From Opitutia bacterium UBA3151 (lineage in GTDB: Bacteria; Verrucomicrobiota; Verrucomicrobiia; Opitutales; Seribacteraceae), in the NCBI GenBank assembly GCA_002364975.1, contig DEYT01000168.1, forward strand, positions 1 through 14,814: a DNA stretch of 14,814 nucleotides, read 5' to 3'. Of this stretch, positions 7,689-14,814 are shown piece by piece (positions within the stretch are counted from its first letter, which is position 1; each line of letters opens with the position of its first letter). The translations under genes were made by a program, and so were the position numbers. The notes beneath the pieces are model-generated. The model saw nothing but the letters and a program-made list of their open reading frames with translations, ran no database searches and had not been told where the DNA came from.

Positions 7689-9082
7689 TATTTTAAGTTC
7701 ACCCGAGTGTAGGGACTGGAAATGTAAGTTCTATAAGCCGATTCCTTGTATCGTAGCGTTTTACCGTGGTTGCTGAAGAAATCAATGCGTTTGGCTTTGG
7801 GGTCAAGCTTGATGGTGGCGGTCCATTGATCCCCCATTTTTTTCATTTCCATGGTTTGGTTATCCGGAATCATTTCGCTGATGTAATTGGGGCTGCCATC
7901 CGGAGCACGGTCGAAGATCCACCAGATGCGACCACTTTCTTCGGCAGAACCCGAGGCGAAGGAAACACTTACTTTTAGAGTTTTGTTTGTAAGTTCACTT
8001 TTCACTTGAGGGGGGGCTAGCAGGTCACCCTTCACCTCACTAGGAAAGAAATGCTTGAGCATAAACCCAGTTTTGTTCTGTTGATCCCGTTCGATCTTGG
8101 AATGGCCCCGCTTCCCATGCCCAGTGTTGGCACCGAGATAAATGGGAATCGTTGGATGCTGTTTCCCTCCCCAAGCCATATCGAAGGCAACGAAGTCGTG
8201 GGTGCCGGGGTGGAAGAGCATATTCACCCCTCGTTTTCTTAAAGCATTCAGGTTTCGGGATATGAATACATCATCTGAAATGTCTCGGGCGAAATTTTGC
8301 AGCTCTTTCCAGGTACCGCCCGCATCCAAAACGCGTTCATTAAAATTGGGTCCGAAATGCCCTCCGGTAAACCCACCCCTTCTTCCAGGTTGAGCCCGTA
8401 ATTCTTTCCATGCGTCCTCGTCATTTAGGCGGAGAGGAGAGTCCCAAATGGGAGAAACGGTCGCATGCACCGCGGTCATGCGCTCGTCGTGGATGATTGC
8501 CATGGAGGGGGATGCTCCGTTTTTTGATCCGCCGGAGGCGGCAACCTTTCCCCTTTCAAAATGATCCTTTTCTGCGTATGCGGTGGTGATGGCACGCATC
8601 AAGGTAGCGGGCCAAGCCCAATATTGGATTTTAACTCTCGGGTTAAGCGTTTCGGCAAACCTCTTCTCCGAAGCCTGGGATAATGCACGTTGGCCATAGG
8701 TTCCCGGTTCTTGCACAACAGTGAAGACCAGACCGACTCCTCCCTCCAAAAGTTCCCGCTCGGCTGGGCTGGGCCGTGCGTCTTTTTCCAGTCGTGAAGG
8801 GGTGCTTCCTCCGGTCAGGTGAAAGCCCTGAGCTTTACGGTTGGCGGGCACCACCATGCGAACGGGGATTCGGTATTCCTGCCCAGGCCATAGATCACCC
8901 ACATTGATGGTGACCAGTTTCTGCCGGGTTGCGATGGGACCTTGTACCTGGTGCCATTTTTGCAGAACCTTTATTTGAAGAGTGCTTGAGTCACGGATTT
9001 CCTCCATGTCGAAGACCTTCATACTGAAGGCTGAGAAGCAGAAGAAGAGGCTAAAGAGTGTGGTGATCACAATTTTATACAT
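7688..9082 (-). CDS. Secreted alpha/beta-hydrolase with G-G-S-K-N-G nucleophile elbow, function unknown
   Basis: The 464-residue product has a signal peptide (about residues 1-20). The likely nucleophile is Ser186 in G-G-S-K-N-G (184-189). This G-x-S-[RK]-x-G pattern resembles the elbows of PhoPQ-activated pathogenicity-related proteins (Pfam PF10142, G-A-S-K-R-G) and of CE15 glucuronoyl esterases (G-C-S-R-N-G). Upstream features that fit the PF10142 layout are H-L-T-G-G-S (88-93) and V-G-L-V-F-T-V-V-Q-E-P (116-126). Asp296 in T-H-D-F and His322 or His327 in G-H-G-K-R-G-H could complete a triad. Residues about 356-464 look like a beta-sandwich domain (W-W-I-F-D-R-A-P-D-G, 387-396). I expect an esterase or related hydrolase, possibly removing acyl or uronate esters from a sulfated glycan; this is inference. 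It lies 29 bp after the double sulfatase and overlaps the next sulfatase by one base, so co-expression with both is very likely. Confidence 0.72.
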   Translation of the reverse strand: MYKIVITTLFSLFFCFSAFSMKVFDMEEIRDSSTLQIKVLQKWHQVQGPIATRQKLVTINVGDLWPGQEYRIPVRMVVPANRKAQGFHLTGGSTPSRLEKDARPSPAERELLEGGVGLVFTVVQEPGTYGQRALSQASEKRFAETLNPRVKIQYWAWPATLMRAITTAYAEKDHFERGKVAASGGSKNGASPSMAIIHDERMTAVHATVSPIWDSPLRLNDEDAWKELRAQPGRRGGFTGGHFGPNFNERVLDAGGTWKELQNFARDISDDVFISRNLNALRKRGVNMLFHPGTHDFVAFDMAWGGKQHPTIPIYLGANTGHGKRGHSKIERDQQNKTGFMLKHFFPSEVKGDLLAPPQVKSELTNKTLKVSVSFASGSAEESGRIWWIFDRAPDGSPNYISEMIPDNQTMEMKKMGDQWTATIKLDPKAKRIDFFSNHGKTLRYKESAYRTYISSPYTRVNLK

Positions 9083-9111
9083 GATGAATAGTTTTTAAGT
9101 TACCTTTTTTT

Positions 9112-11880
9112 TTAATTTTTATAGCCTTGAATATCTTTCAGCCACTTTTCCAGAGCGGGTAGGGCGTCGGCTTCCGATTCGTCAATGATGGGTGAAGGAT
9201 CGGGCATTTTTACATGTGGACGTATCTCGCCCTCAATCTTGCTGAAGAATTGATAAGCCTTGTCAGTGAGCTTTTTTAAGATTTCCGGGTATTGATTTGC
9301 CATGTTTTGAGTCTCTCCAAGGTCCTTCTCCAAATCGTACAATTGTTTTCCGACCATCTTCCACTTACCGAGCCTGTAAGCCTTGCCCTTATGGGCAAAA
9401 CCAACACGGGGTGATTTTGCAGTTTCGGGACGCAAAAAGAGATCCGATAGATCGTACCCATCAATCTTGTTGCCCGAAAGTTTGCCACCGCAAAATTTCG
9501 CTAGAGTGGGTAGCAGATCACAGCTGACCCCAATTTCATTAGAGATTTTGCCTGCCGGAACGGATCCCGGCCAGTGAATCAGGAAGGGTGTTCGCGGACC
9601 GCCCTCGTACATAGATCCTTTACCGCCTTTGAGCGGTCCCATACTCGTCCCCTTCGATCCACCATTATCAGACAGGAATAGGACCATGGTGTTTTTCTCG
9701 ATCCCGAGGTCCTTCAATGTGCTAAACACAGTGCCAACCGCGGCATCCAGCTCTTCGACCTGAGCCTTAAGGTGAAGGGTAAGTTCCACACCTGTTTTAT
9801 TGGCCTCCGAGCGAGGAGCCCGGGCAGGCAGGAAGTCCGGATGCCCTACGCGAGGGAGGTGCACCGCGGCATAGGGCAGGTACACAAAGAAGGGGTTTTT
9901 CTTTCTGCCTTGTTCCCGAATGAAGTTTAGGGCGGCCTTCGTAGTTGCGTGGGTCAGCAAGCCCTGATCAGTTGCATTTTTTACAACCGCCACGGACTTT
10001 CCATCCACCATCCAAGGCAGCGGAGTCTGCCAGTCCTTGAACTTCTTCCATATCTTTGTCACGGGATCATAGGGCGCCCACATATCATTGGAGTATGGAA
10101 TTCCCTCATAGACATCAAAACCATGGTCATTGGGCAGATAACCGGCCCGATGACCAAGGTGCCACTTACCGAAGCAACCCGTTGCATAACCGGCATCCTT
10201 GAACATCTCGGCCATGGTATACTCAGACGGGTTCAAGGCTTTGGGTTCGTTAGGAAAACAGACTCGACCATCCATTCCCACACGCTTGGCGTAGCAACCG
10301 GTCAGAAGTGCGGCTCTTGATGGCGTACAATTTTGCGAGGCATTATAGAAGTCAGTAAACTTAAGACCCTCCGCCGCCATTCTGTCCAGGTGTGGCGTCT
10401 GGTTGATCTTTGAACCAAAAGGTCCGATATCCCCGTAGCCCATATCGTCTATAAACATAAGGACGACATTTGGTCTTGCTGGGGAGCGGTTGCGACGCCA
10501 TTCAAGCAAAGTGGGTACCCCTTCCGAATCAGTAAGAAGTGGCTTGGGGTTCTCCTCATGGCCGGCCGGCCGAATCTCGCTTTCAAGTTCCTCGACATGG
10601 GCATCCAGTGCGGAGATTAATTCCCTGACCTTTTCCGGATGCCGGTCCGCGAGGTCATTTTGTTCGCCCAAATCTTTTTCCAAGTCATACAACTCGGCGA
10701 AACGATCCGCTTTTACCTTATAGCGGACAAGTTTCCAATTCCCCTGCCGGATGCCGTCCTTTTCGTAATAAAGTATTTCATGGGGGGATTTCGCTTTGGC
10801 CTCCCCCATTAGGATTTTGCTGATGTCATGCCCGTCGATGATTCGATCCTGTGGAACTTTCTGGCCAGTAAGGTTGGCGATGGTGGGGAGCAGGTCAATG
10901 CTGGCCATGATCTCATGGGATACGGAGCCGGCTTTGATTTTTCCGGGCCACCAGGCAAGGGTAGGGACCCGCATGTGCCCTTCGTATTTGGGGCCGAATT
11001 TATGCCCCCTCAAGGGGCCACTGTTGGTTTTGCCGGCTCCTCCGTTGTCATTGGTGAAAAGAACAAGGGTGTTCTTCTCGATCCCATTTTTTCGTATGCA
11101 GTCAAGGATCCGACCCGTACTTGAATCAATCTCGCCAACCAGTGCCCGCATGACATCTTCACCGGCGGAATTCAGGCGTTCAGGAGTTACCATAAAGGGG
11201 GCATGCACCGCAGAGTGTGGAACATAACAGAAGAAGGGCGAGTCCTTATGCGTGTTGATGAAGTCGACCGCGGCATCGGTGATCGAGTCAGTAATCACCG
11301 CCTGGCTGGGAGCATCGGGGATGTGGGCAACGGGTTCGTTCCCCACCATCCAGGGCAGGGGTGGATATTTTCGTTTTGGATTTCCTGGAACCCACATGTC
11401 GTTGGAATAAGGAATGCCCTGATATTCATCAAATCCCTGGGCAAGGGGCATAAATTGAGGTTGGTCTCCGAGGTGCCATTTACCAAAGCACCCGGTCTTG
11501 TACCCTCCTTTTATGAGGATCTCGGCAATGGTGATTTCGGTAGGGTTTAATCCCCGCTTATCCCCGGGGAAAACCACGCTTCTGCCCATCTCAATACGGT
11601 CGGCGTAGCAACCGGTCATTAGTGCGGAACGGGAGGGCGTGCATGCGGTGGAACTCACATAAAAGTCGGTGAGTTTCATTCCCTCATTCGCCATCCGGTC
11701 CAGATGCGGGGTAGGGTGGGTTGAACCAAAGGGACCGATATCCCCGTAGCCCATGTCGTCAGTGAAAATAACAACAACATTCGGCTGGTTTTCTCTTGCA
11801 AATAGCGATGGGCATCCAAGAAAAAAGGAAAAGAAAATGCCTAAAATTGAAGATAACTTAAAGAAAGATGGGGAACTCAT
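9112..11880 (-). CDS. Double-headed sulfatase: two complete sulfatase domains in one secreted protein
   Basis: One uninterrupted frame encodes 922 residues with a signal peptide (1-28, ending in S-L-F-A) followed by two homologous sulfatase units. Unit 1 (about 30-460) has Asp41-Asp42, C-T-P-S-R at 80-84, G-K-W-H-L-G at 133-138, His226 and Asp278-Asn279. Unit 2 (about 469-922) has Asp478-Asp479, C-T-P-S-R at 518-522, G-K-W-H-L-G at 571-576, His674 and Asp738-Asn739. The cysteines are 438 residues apart. Both units end in a similar tail (E-I-R-P at 435-438 and 885-888, then a short acidic helix), so a whole gene seems to have been duplicated in frame. Unit 1 reads E-G-H-M-R where unit 2 has the usual E-G-G-x-R. 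Both should be active if matured. Two sulfate positions on one glycan could be served. The frame is open upstream to a TTG at 11955, but the ATG at 11880 gives a clean signal peptide and that TTG lies within a predicted -35 box. It is the first gene of the operon. Confidence 0.95.
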   Translation of the reverse strand: MSSPSFFKLSSILGIFFSFFLGCPSLFARENQPNVVVIFTDDMGYGDIGPFGSTHPTPHLDRMANEGMKLTDFYVSSTACTPSRSALMTGCYADRIEMGRSVVFPGDKRGLNPTEITIAEILIKGGYKTGCFGKWHLGDQPQFMPLAQGFDEYQGIPYSNDMWVPGNPKRKYPPLPWMVGNEPVAHIPDAPSQAVITDSITDAAVDFINTHKDSPFFCYVPHSAVHAPFMVTPERLNSAGEDVMRALVGEIDSSTGRILDCIRKNGIEKNTLVLFTNDNGGAGKTNSGPLRGHKFGPKYEGHMRVPTLAWWPGKIKAGSVSHEIMASIDLLPTIANLTGQKVPQDRIIDGHDISKILMGEAKAKSPHEILYYEKDGIRQGNWKLVRYKVKADRFAELYDLEKDLGEQNDLADRHPEKVRELISALDAHVEELESEIRPAGHEENPKPLLTDSEGVPTLLEWRRNRSPARPNVVLMFIDDMGYGDIGPFGSKINQTPHLDRMAAEGLKFTDFYNASQNCTPSRAALLTGCYAKRVGMDGRVCFPNEPKALNPSEYTMAEMFKDAGYATGCFGKWHLGHRAGYLPNDHGFDVYEGIPYSNDMWAPYDPVTKIWKKFKDWQTPLPWMVDGKSVAVVKNATDQGLLTHATTKAALNFIREQGRKKNPFFVYLPYAAVHLPRVGHPDFLPARAPRSEANKTGVELTLHLKAQVEELDAAVGTVFSTLKDLGIEKNTMVLFLSDNGGSKGTSMGPLKGGKGSMYEGGPRTPFLIHWPGSVPAGKISNEIGVSCDLLPTLAKFCGGKLSGNKIDGYDLSDLFLRPETAKSPRVGFAHKGKAYRLGKWKMVGKQLYDLEKDLGETQNMANQYPEILKKLTDKAYQFFSKIEGEIRPHVKMPDPSPIIDESEADALPALEKWLKDIQGYKN

Positions 11881-11924
11881 GGCATGAAAAAGGAAAGCAA
11901 TATTTTTCAGGAATGAAAAAAAAG

Positions 11925-11955
11925 ATAGTACCTTCAAAACCGATGCTGCTGTCAA
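11925..11955 (-). promoter_or_regulatory. Candidate promoter of the double sulfatase operon
   Basis: On the minus strand a perfect TTGACA -35 (plus-strand 11950-11955) is followed by TACTAT (11925-11930) after 19 bases, slightly long. Transcription would start near 11918, about 38 bases before the ATG at 11880. The -35 box overlaps that of the divergent barrel gene. Confidence 0.4.
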
Positions 11956-11977
11956 ATATGGAAATTCGTCTTATGAT
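11949..11977 (+). promoter_or_regulatory. Candidate promoter of the outer-membrane barrel gene
   Basis: CTGTCA at 11949-11954 (four of six matches to the -35 consensus) and TATGAT at 11972-11977 (five of six) are separated by the ideal 17 bases. The transcript would begin near 11984, giving a leader of about 26 bases to the ATG at 12010. Because the -35 box is shared with the opposite promoter, RNA polymerase can hold only one of the two at a time. Confidence 0.42.
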
Positions 11978-12009
11978 AAAAATCCTCTGCTGCAACTTGG
12001 TTTTCGTTG

Positions 12010-14217
12010 ATGAATTTACAGGTAAAGTGTCTAATGCAACCTTTGTATTTTTATCAATCATTTGTGAAACTTCATTCTAAGTGGGCCCTTTTTTTTCTGG
12101 TTCATCTGTTCCATGGCTTTGCTCTGATTATCGAGGGGAATTACAAGGTTGATGCCATATTGATTGAAGTACCTCCAATTTTGGATGGAGAACTCGATGA
12201 CCCCTGCTGGAAGGATTTGCGGGTTGTCGAGGGCTTCCGCCAGCGCCGGCCTAATCAGGGAATGGACGCGACCGAAAAAACTGAAGTAAAGCTTTGCAGA
12301 GATGAAAATACTCTCTTCATCGGAGTTCGGTGTTTTGATTCTCAACCTGAAAAGATTCGAGCAAGTGTAATGCAACGGGATGCTACGGTCAGAGGAGATG
12401 ATTACTTTTTCATCTTGATCGATCCGTTCAATCGTGGACGAGATGGCTATTACTTTCGTACGAATGCCAATGGGGCCAAAGGTGAGGCTCTAGTTAGTTC
12501 AACAATGGGGAGACCGAATATGGACTGGGATACAATTTGGGAGGTTCGCTCGAAAAGAGATAACTTTGGATGGACTGCCGAGTTTGCCATTCCTTTTCGA
12601 AGCATTCCCTTCGATGATTCCTCTGACAATTGGATGATTGATTTTGGAAGATGGTTTTCTCGCGGGCAGGAAAGATCCAAGTGGGTAAACTACTCGCGTA
12701 ATGGGCAATGGTTTACCCTTGAGGAGACGGGTGTTTTGACTGGTTTGTCTGGATTGGATTCGGGTAGGGGGATTGATTTCAAACCCTATCTCTCTGCTCA
12801 ATGGCTTTCAGAAGATTCTCAAGAAGAAGATACTTATGAAACCGGGTTTGATTTATTCTATCGATTGGCACCCAGCCTAACTGCAACTTTCACATATAAT
12901 ACCGATTTTGCCGAGGCTGAAGTCGATCAGCAAAGGGTGAATTTGAGCCGTTTCCCTCTTTTTTATCCAGAAAAGCGTGATTTTTTTCTTGAGGGATCGG
13001 ACCAGTTTTCTTTTGGAGGTATGGAGAGAAGTCCCTTGGCTTTCCATTCACGAACCATTGGCCTTTCCGAAGATGGATCTAAAATTCAAGTCACCGCAGG
13101 TGCTAAATTAACCGGTCGTTTGGGACCTCTTGGTATTGGCCTTTTAGGAATGGGTCTGGATGAGTTTGAGGAACTCGATTCCGATCAGGCAATCGTGGGC
13201 CGGTTTACCTATGATCTGTTTGAGGAATCAAAAGTGGGAACGGTTTTTACTCACGGTGATCCGCAGAGTAATCTCAATAATCATTTGGCAGGAGTAGACT
13301 TACATTTACGTTCCAGTGATTGGTGGAAAGGCCAAAGCATTTCCTGGCATAGTTTTTACATGGCCACGAGTGACGAGAATAAAAGTTCAGATGACGTTTT
13401 TGGAAGCCATTTTTCGTTGCCGAACTATCCTTTTAAAGCAGGTGGACACTGGCTTCGAACCGGCGAGGATTTTGAACCGGGTCTTGGATTTGTTAGAAGA
13501 AGGGGAGGGCAGTCGGTTGGGTTAAGTTTTACTTATTTTTTCGAACAAGCTGAAAGTGAATGGGTAGAAGACCTTTCCGTGAGCATGGATTATGATCGAT
13601 ATGAGTTGCTTGATGGGCATCTAGATTCAGAAGATCTGGAGTGGGATGTACTTGGGGTGAAAACCCTGGAAGGGGATTACTTTGGGTTTGCCGTGGAGTT
13701 TGAAAGGGAAATCCTTCGCGAGCCTTTTGAGATCATTGACGACTTGGTGGTGCCGGTTGGCGAATACCGAGGAATCGATTTCGAAGTCGAATTTAGCTCA
13801 AGCAGTGATCGGATTTTATCTGGTGAAATCGAGTTGGCCTATGGGGATTACTTTGGTGGATCCTCGACTCGTGCTGAACTTGAGCTTTCTTGGCGTCCCT
13901 CCAGATTCCTGCGTTTTGATTTTGAGATCGACTCTACTCTTGCAAAATTACCGCTAGATGAATTCGAGGTTTTATCCGGATCCTTTGGTCTGCGGGTCAC
14001 TCCCACCACGCAACTATCCTTCAACGCGATTACCCAGTATGACAACCAGTCCGAAATTATTGGGATCAACTGCCGAGCTCGTTACATCATAAAATCGGGA
14101 AGCGATCTTTTTTTGGTTCTTAATAAAGGGTACCAGCGAGAAGATAACAATGACAGAAGCTTTCGGACTTTTAAGACCGAAGCAGTCACCAAACTGGGTT
14201 GGACTTTTCAATTTTAA
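12010..14217 (+). CDS. CBM9-like domain plus DUF5916 outer-membrane beta-barrel protein
   Basis: The product has 735 residues. A hydrophobic export segment (about 25-39, W-A-L-F-F-L-V-H-L) is followed by a carbohydrate-binding family 9-like domain (about 52-245; I-L-D-G-E-L-D-D-P-C-W at 57-67, then N-T-L-F-I-G-V-R at 100-107). After it comes a long region of alternating strands typical of DUF5916 (Pfam PF19313). This region includes F-Y-P-E-K-R-D-F-F-L-E-G and ends in W-T-F-Q-F, the terminal aromatic residue expected of outer-membrane barrels. A surface receptor or porin for glycans is likely, but the family's role is not established. It is divergent from the sulfatase operon and is the only candidate uptake protein in the window. 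The start is uncertain: ATG 12010, ATG 12034 and GTG 12064 are all in frame, none has a Shine-Dalgarno, and GTG 12064 would give the most compact signal peptide. Confidence 0.85.
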   Translation: MNLQVKCLMQPLYFYQSFVKLHSKWALFFLVHLFHGFALIIEGNYKVDAILIEVPPILDGELDDPCWKDLRVVEGFRQRRPNQGMDATEKTEVKLCRDENTLFIGVRCFDSQPEKIRASVMQRDATVRGDDYFFILIDPFNRGRDGYYFRTNANGAKGEALVSSTMGRPNMDWDTIWEVRSKRDNFGWTAEFAIPFRSIPFDDSSDNWMIDFGRWFSRGQERSKWVNYSRNGQWFTLEETGVLTGLSGLDSGRGIDFKPYLSAQWLSEDSQEEDTYETGFDLFYRLAPSLTATFTYNTDFAEAEVDQQRVNLSRFPLFYPEKRDFFLEGSDQFSFGGMERSPLAFHSRTIGLSEDGSKIQVTAGAKLTGRLGPLGIGLLGMGLDEFEELDSDQAIVGRFTYDLFEESKVGTVFTHGDPQSNLNNHLAGVDLHLRSSDWWKGQSISWHSFYMATSDENKSSDDVFGSHFSLPNYPFKAGGHWLRTGEDFEPGLGFVRRRGGQSVGLSFTYFFEQAESEWVEDLSVSMDYDRYELLDGHLDSEDLEWDVLGVKTLEGDYFGFAVEFEREILREPFEIIDDLVVPVGEYRGIDFEVEFSSSSDRILSGEIELAYGDYFGGSSTRAELELSWRPSRFLRFDFEIDSTLAKLPLDEFEVLSGSFGLRVTPTTQLSFNAITQYDNQSEIIGINCRARYIIKSGSDLFLVLNKGYQREDNNDRSFRTFKTEAVTKLGWTFQF

Positions 14218-14349
14218 TTTAGATCCATCTCGGAAGGCTGGCTAAGTTGAAAACAATAAATTGTAAACCGAAGTAAACCTATCTATTTTTTAACCTCTTC
14301 GATGAATCAGGTTTGTCTTTTATTACCATTATATTCTAAACCATATTCC
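14218..14349 (+). other. Non-coding gap between barrel and cupredoxin genes
   Basis: This AT-rich 132-bp spacer has no recognisable gene. A small AT dyad (ACAAT-AA-ATTGT) lies around 14250 and is too weak to be a terminator. TATATT at 14330-14335 could be a -10 box, but no -35 stands at the right distance (TTGTCT at 14313-14318 is only 11 bases away). The cupredoxin may be transcribed with the barrel gene or from a promoter not recognised here. Confidence 0.3.
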
Positions 14350-14814
14350 ATGAACTTGAACTATAATATATTTGTTCGTTCCATTCTTACTGTTTTATCG
14401 CTTCACTGTTCTGCCATTCAGGCGGAAACAAGAAAAATCACCCTTGGGGTCAAACCGGGACTGCATTTCGAGCCCAAAGTACTTCATGTCCTACCCGGGG
14501 AAGAGGTCGAACTGACTTTTGATAATTCGGACATGATGATGCACAATTTCGTTCTTGTAAAACCAGGCATGCGTATGGGCATAGTCGAGGCGGCCAACGC
14601 TCTGGGTGCAGAGGGTCCAACGCTCCATTATGTCCCGGTCTCAGAGAATGTTCTCGCTTCCACACCCGTGGTCATGCCCAAAAAGAAAGCAACAATCCGA
14701 TTCAAAGCTCCCCTCAAGGAAGATCAGTATCCCTATGTGTGTACCTTTCCCGGTCATGGGTTTCTGATGCACGGAACCCTGTTTGTGGCAAAGACTGAGC
14801 CTAAGGAATTAACC
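14350..14814 (+). CDS. Secreted type-1 copper (cupredoxin) protein, cut by the right edge
   Basis: From the ATG at 14350 the frame stays open for 155 codons to the window end. A signal peptide (about residues 1-25, ending in A-I-Q-A) is followed by a plastocyanin/azurin-like domain. The copper ligands can be read: His65 (M-H-N-F), Cys131, His136 and Met140 in Y-V-C-T-F-P-G-H-G-F-L-M, the C-x4-H-x3-M spacing of azurin/auracyanin-type proteins. It should carry electrons in the periplasm. In sulfatase-rich PVC bacteria such domains also occur as modules of larger multidomain proteins; the missing 3' part decides this. It is on the same strand as the barrel gene 132 bp upstream. No Shine-Dalgarno is present, and the start is set by the signal peptide. 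Confidence 0.88.
   Translation, partial: MNLNYNIFVRSILTVLSLHCSAIQAETRKITLGVKPGLHFEPKVLHVLPGEEVELTFDNSDMMMHNFVLVKPGMRMGIVEAANALGAEGPTLHYVPVSENVLASTPVVMPKKKATIRFKAPLKEDQYPYVCTFPGHGFLMHGTLFVAKTEPKELT

Noticed and set aside
9103..9120. A/T homopolymer run between the double sulfatase and the hydrolase gene, considered as a terminator or slippage site
   Set aside because: No hairpin precedes it and it lies outside both coding frames apart from the stop codon region; the operon layout argues against termination here.
9112..11880. The double sulfatase as an assembly artefact joining two genes
   Set aside because: The halves differ throughout at the DNA level, the frame is continuous through the junction and the second half lacks a signal peptide, which fits a genuine fusion.
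11881..11955. N-terminal extension of the double sulfatase from TTG 11955
   Set aside because: It would put 25 residues before a perfect signal peptide and overlaps a promoter-like sequence; ATG 11880 is better.
1..14814. tRNA or rRNA genes, CRISPR arrays, insertion sequences, attachment sites
   Set aside because: No cloverleaf-like sequence, regular repeat-spacer array, transposase or terminal inverted repeats were seen by eye.

Overview
The window looks like a stretch of a polysaccharide-degradation region from a sulfatase-rich bacterium of the PVC superphylum, most likely Verrucomicrobiota or a relative. This is an inference from gene content: four genes carry five formylglycine-type sulfatase domains, next to a DUF1080 (3-keto-disaccharide hydrolase) protein, a CBM9-like/DUF5916 outer-membrane barrel, a beta-lactamase-fold lipoprotein and a secreted cupredoxin. 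Bacteroidota is the main alternative, because no start codon here has a clear Shine-Dalgarno sequence, but there is no SusC/SusD pair. Nearly all products carry export signals, so the work is done in the periplasm or at the outer membrane. The exception is the edge-truncated class II aldolase, which has no signal and should be cytoplasmic.

Layout: (1) 1-827, minus strand, a class II aldolase running off the left edge, preceded by a 228-bp gap with a candidate promoter. (2) 1056-2624, minus, a sulfatase with an unusual C-W-V-S-R active-site signature, divergent from (3) 2764-4131, plus, a canonical C-A-P-S-R sulfatase. (4) 4165-5379, minus, a class C beta-lactamase-like lipoprotein, divergent from (5) 5440-6282, plus, a DUF1080 protein. 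(6) A minus-strand operon read from 11880 down to 6339: a 922-residue double-headed sulfatase with two complete catalytic domains in one chain, an alpha/beta-hydrolase, and a third stand-alone sulfatase whose start overlaps the hydrolase stop (TAATG). (7) Divergent from this operon, 12010-14217, plus, a CBM9-like/DUF5916 outer-membrane barrel. (8) 14350 to the right edge, plus, a type-1 copper cupredoxin, incomplete.

Working model (inference): a sulfated, probably also ester-decorated, glycan is bound or admitted at the outer membrane by the barrel protein. It is desulfated by sulfatases of different specificities and de-esterified by the hydrolase and perhaps the serine hydrolase. The DUF1080 enzyme may cleave oxidised (3-keto) glycosides, and the aldolase may split a phosphorylated (deoxy)sugar in the cytosol. 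No glycoside hydrolase of a classical family, no sulfatase-maturing enzyme, no transporter, no transcription factor, no RNA gene, no CRISPR array and no mobile element was seen. The standout features are the tandem-fused double sulfatase, the non-proline sulfatase signature, and overlapping divergent promoters between the barrel gene and the sulfatase operon.
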